Below the pieces are notes generated by a model. That model worked only from the letters and a program-made list of their open reading frames with translations. It ran no database searches and had not been told where the DNA came from. A stretch of 5,657 nt of DNA from Planktomarina sp. (lineage in GTDB: Bacteria; Pseudomonadota; Alphaproteobacteria; Rhodobacterales; Rhodobacteraceae), in assembly GCA_002698165.1 (NCBI GenBank), contig NZVF01000061.1, positions 13,776-19,432 on the forward strand, read 5' to 3'. Made by a program: the position numbers and the translations under genes. The stretch's first letter is position 1; each line of letters begins with the position of its first letter. Below are positions 5,412 to 5,657 of the stretch, piece after piece.

Positions 5412-5657
5412 ATTTTTTTTGGGGATTGGGATTTATTACACCATGGGTTCTTGTAATACTCTTAATTGTGCCAATTTTGTGGTTAGTACTTCGTGCAGTC
5501 CCACCAGCACCAAAAAGAATACGCTTCCCTGGAGTTTCTTTACTTATTGGACTTAAAGATAATGATGTCCAATCAGATAAGACTCCTTGGTGGCTTCTGT
5601 TTTTACGCGCTATAATTTTTTGCTGTTTGATTGTTGGTTTTGCAGGTCCAATTTTTA
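5408..5657 (+). CDS. BatA-type membrane protein, N-terminal part (3' end outside window; probable DUF4159 protein)
   Basis: The first 83 codons of a membrane protein are visible. The fragment has a first hydrophobic segment at about residues 5-29 (GLGFITPWVLVILLIVPIL region), then RAVPPAPKRIRFPGVSLLIGL (29-49), and a second hydrophobic segment at about 61-82 (WWLLFLRAIIFCCLIVGFAG). This two-helix layout with PWWLLFLRA is the BatA/aerotolerance N-terminal double-transmembrane domain. In alphaproteobacteria the gene after MoxR and DUF58 usually encodes a long protein with this domain, a VWA-like middle and a C-terminal DUF4159; those parts lie beyond the window, so DUF4159 is inferred. The start is GTG at 5408, sharing GTGA with the DUF58 stop, which suggests translational coupling. 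It probably anchors the MoxR/DUF58 pair at the inner membrane. A T8 run (5413-5420) lies in codons 2-5. Confidence 0.88.
   Translation, partial: MNFFWGLGFITPWVLVILLIVPILWLVLRAVPPAPKRIRFPGVSLLIGLKDNDVQSDKTPWWLLFLRAIIFCCLIVGFAGPIF

Overview
The window looks like a chromosomal stretch from a low-to-moderate GC (about 40% by eye) alphaproteobacterium. Two things support this. The DUF1285 protein and the MoxR / DUF58 / BatA-like trio have the sequence style and arrangement I know from alphaproteobacteria, and the crotonase and the trans-sulfuration enzyme also resemble alphaproteobacterial subfamilies. The AT-rich, compact layout with short gaps and 4-nt gene overlaps would suit a marine, partly streamlined lineage, but the genus cannot be named from sequence reading alone.

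Left part (1-2817, all + strand): the last 60 codons of DNA polymerase I (polA); a 78-nt AT-rich gap with a possible promoter and a 13-codon mini-ORF; a complete trans-sulfuration-type PLP enzyme; an RluE-type 23S rRNA pseudouridine synthase starting at TTG; and a crotonase-family protein. The last three are separated by only 37-38 nt and could share a transcript, although their functions (sulfur amino acids, rRNA modification, acyl-CoA chemistry) are not obviously linked.

Right part (2894-5657): a DUF1285 gene on the minus strand converges on the crotonase gene and diverges from a + strand operon of MoxR AAA+ ATPase, DUF58 (VWA-like) protein and a BatA-type membrane protein cut by the window end. 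The three operon genes overlap by 4 nt at each junction (TTGA and GTGA), so they are probably translationally coupled. By analogy with other MoxR/VWA systems, the ATPase probably acts with the DUF58 protein and the membrane-anchored protein in a chaperone-like or envelope-associated role; the actual substrate is unknown.

All readable genes are intact apart from the two cut by the window edges. I see no tRNA, rRNA, CRISPR array, insertion sequence, prophage or clear rho-independent terminator. Nothing here is convincingly a new system. The points most worth a second look are the conserved but poorly understood MoxR/DUF58/BatA-like operon with its divergent DUF1285 neighbour, and the crotonase with a Gln in place of one classical catalytic Glu.
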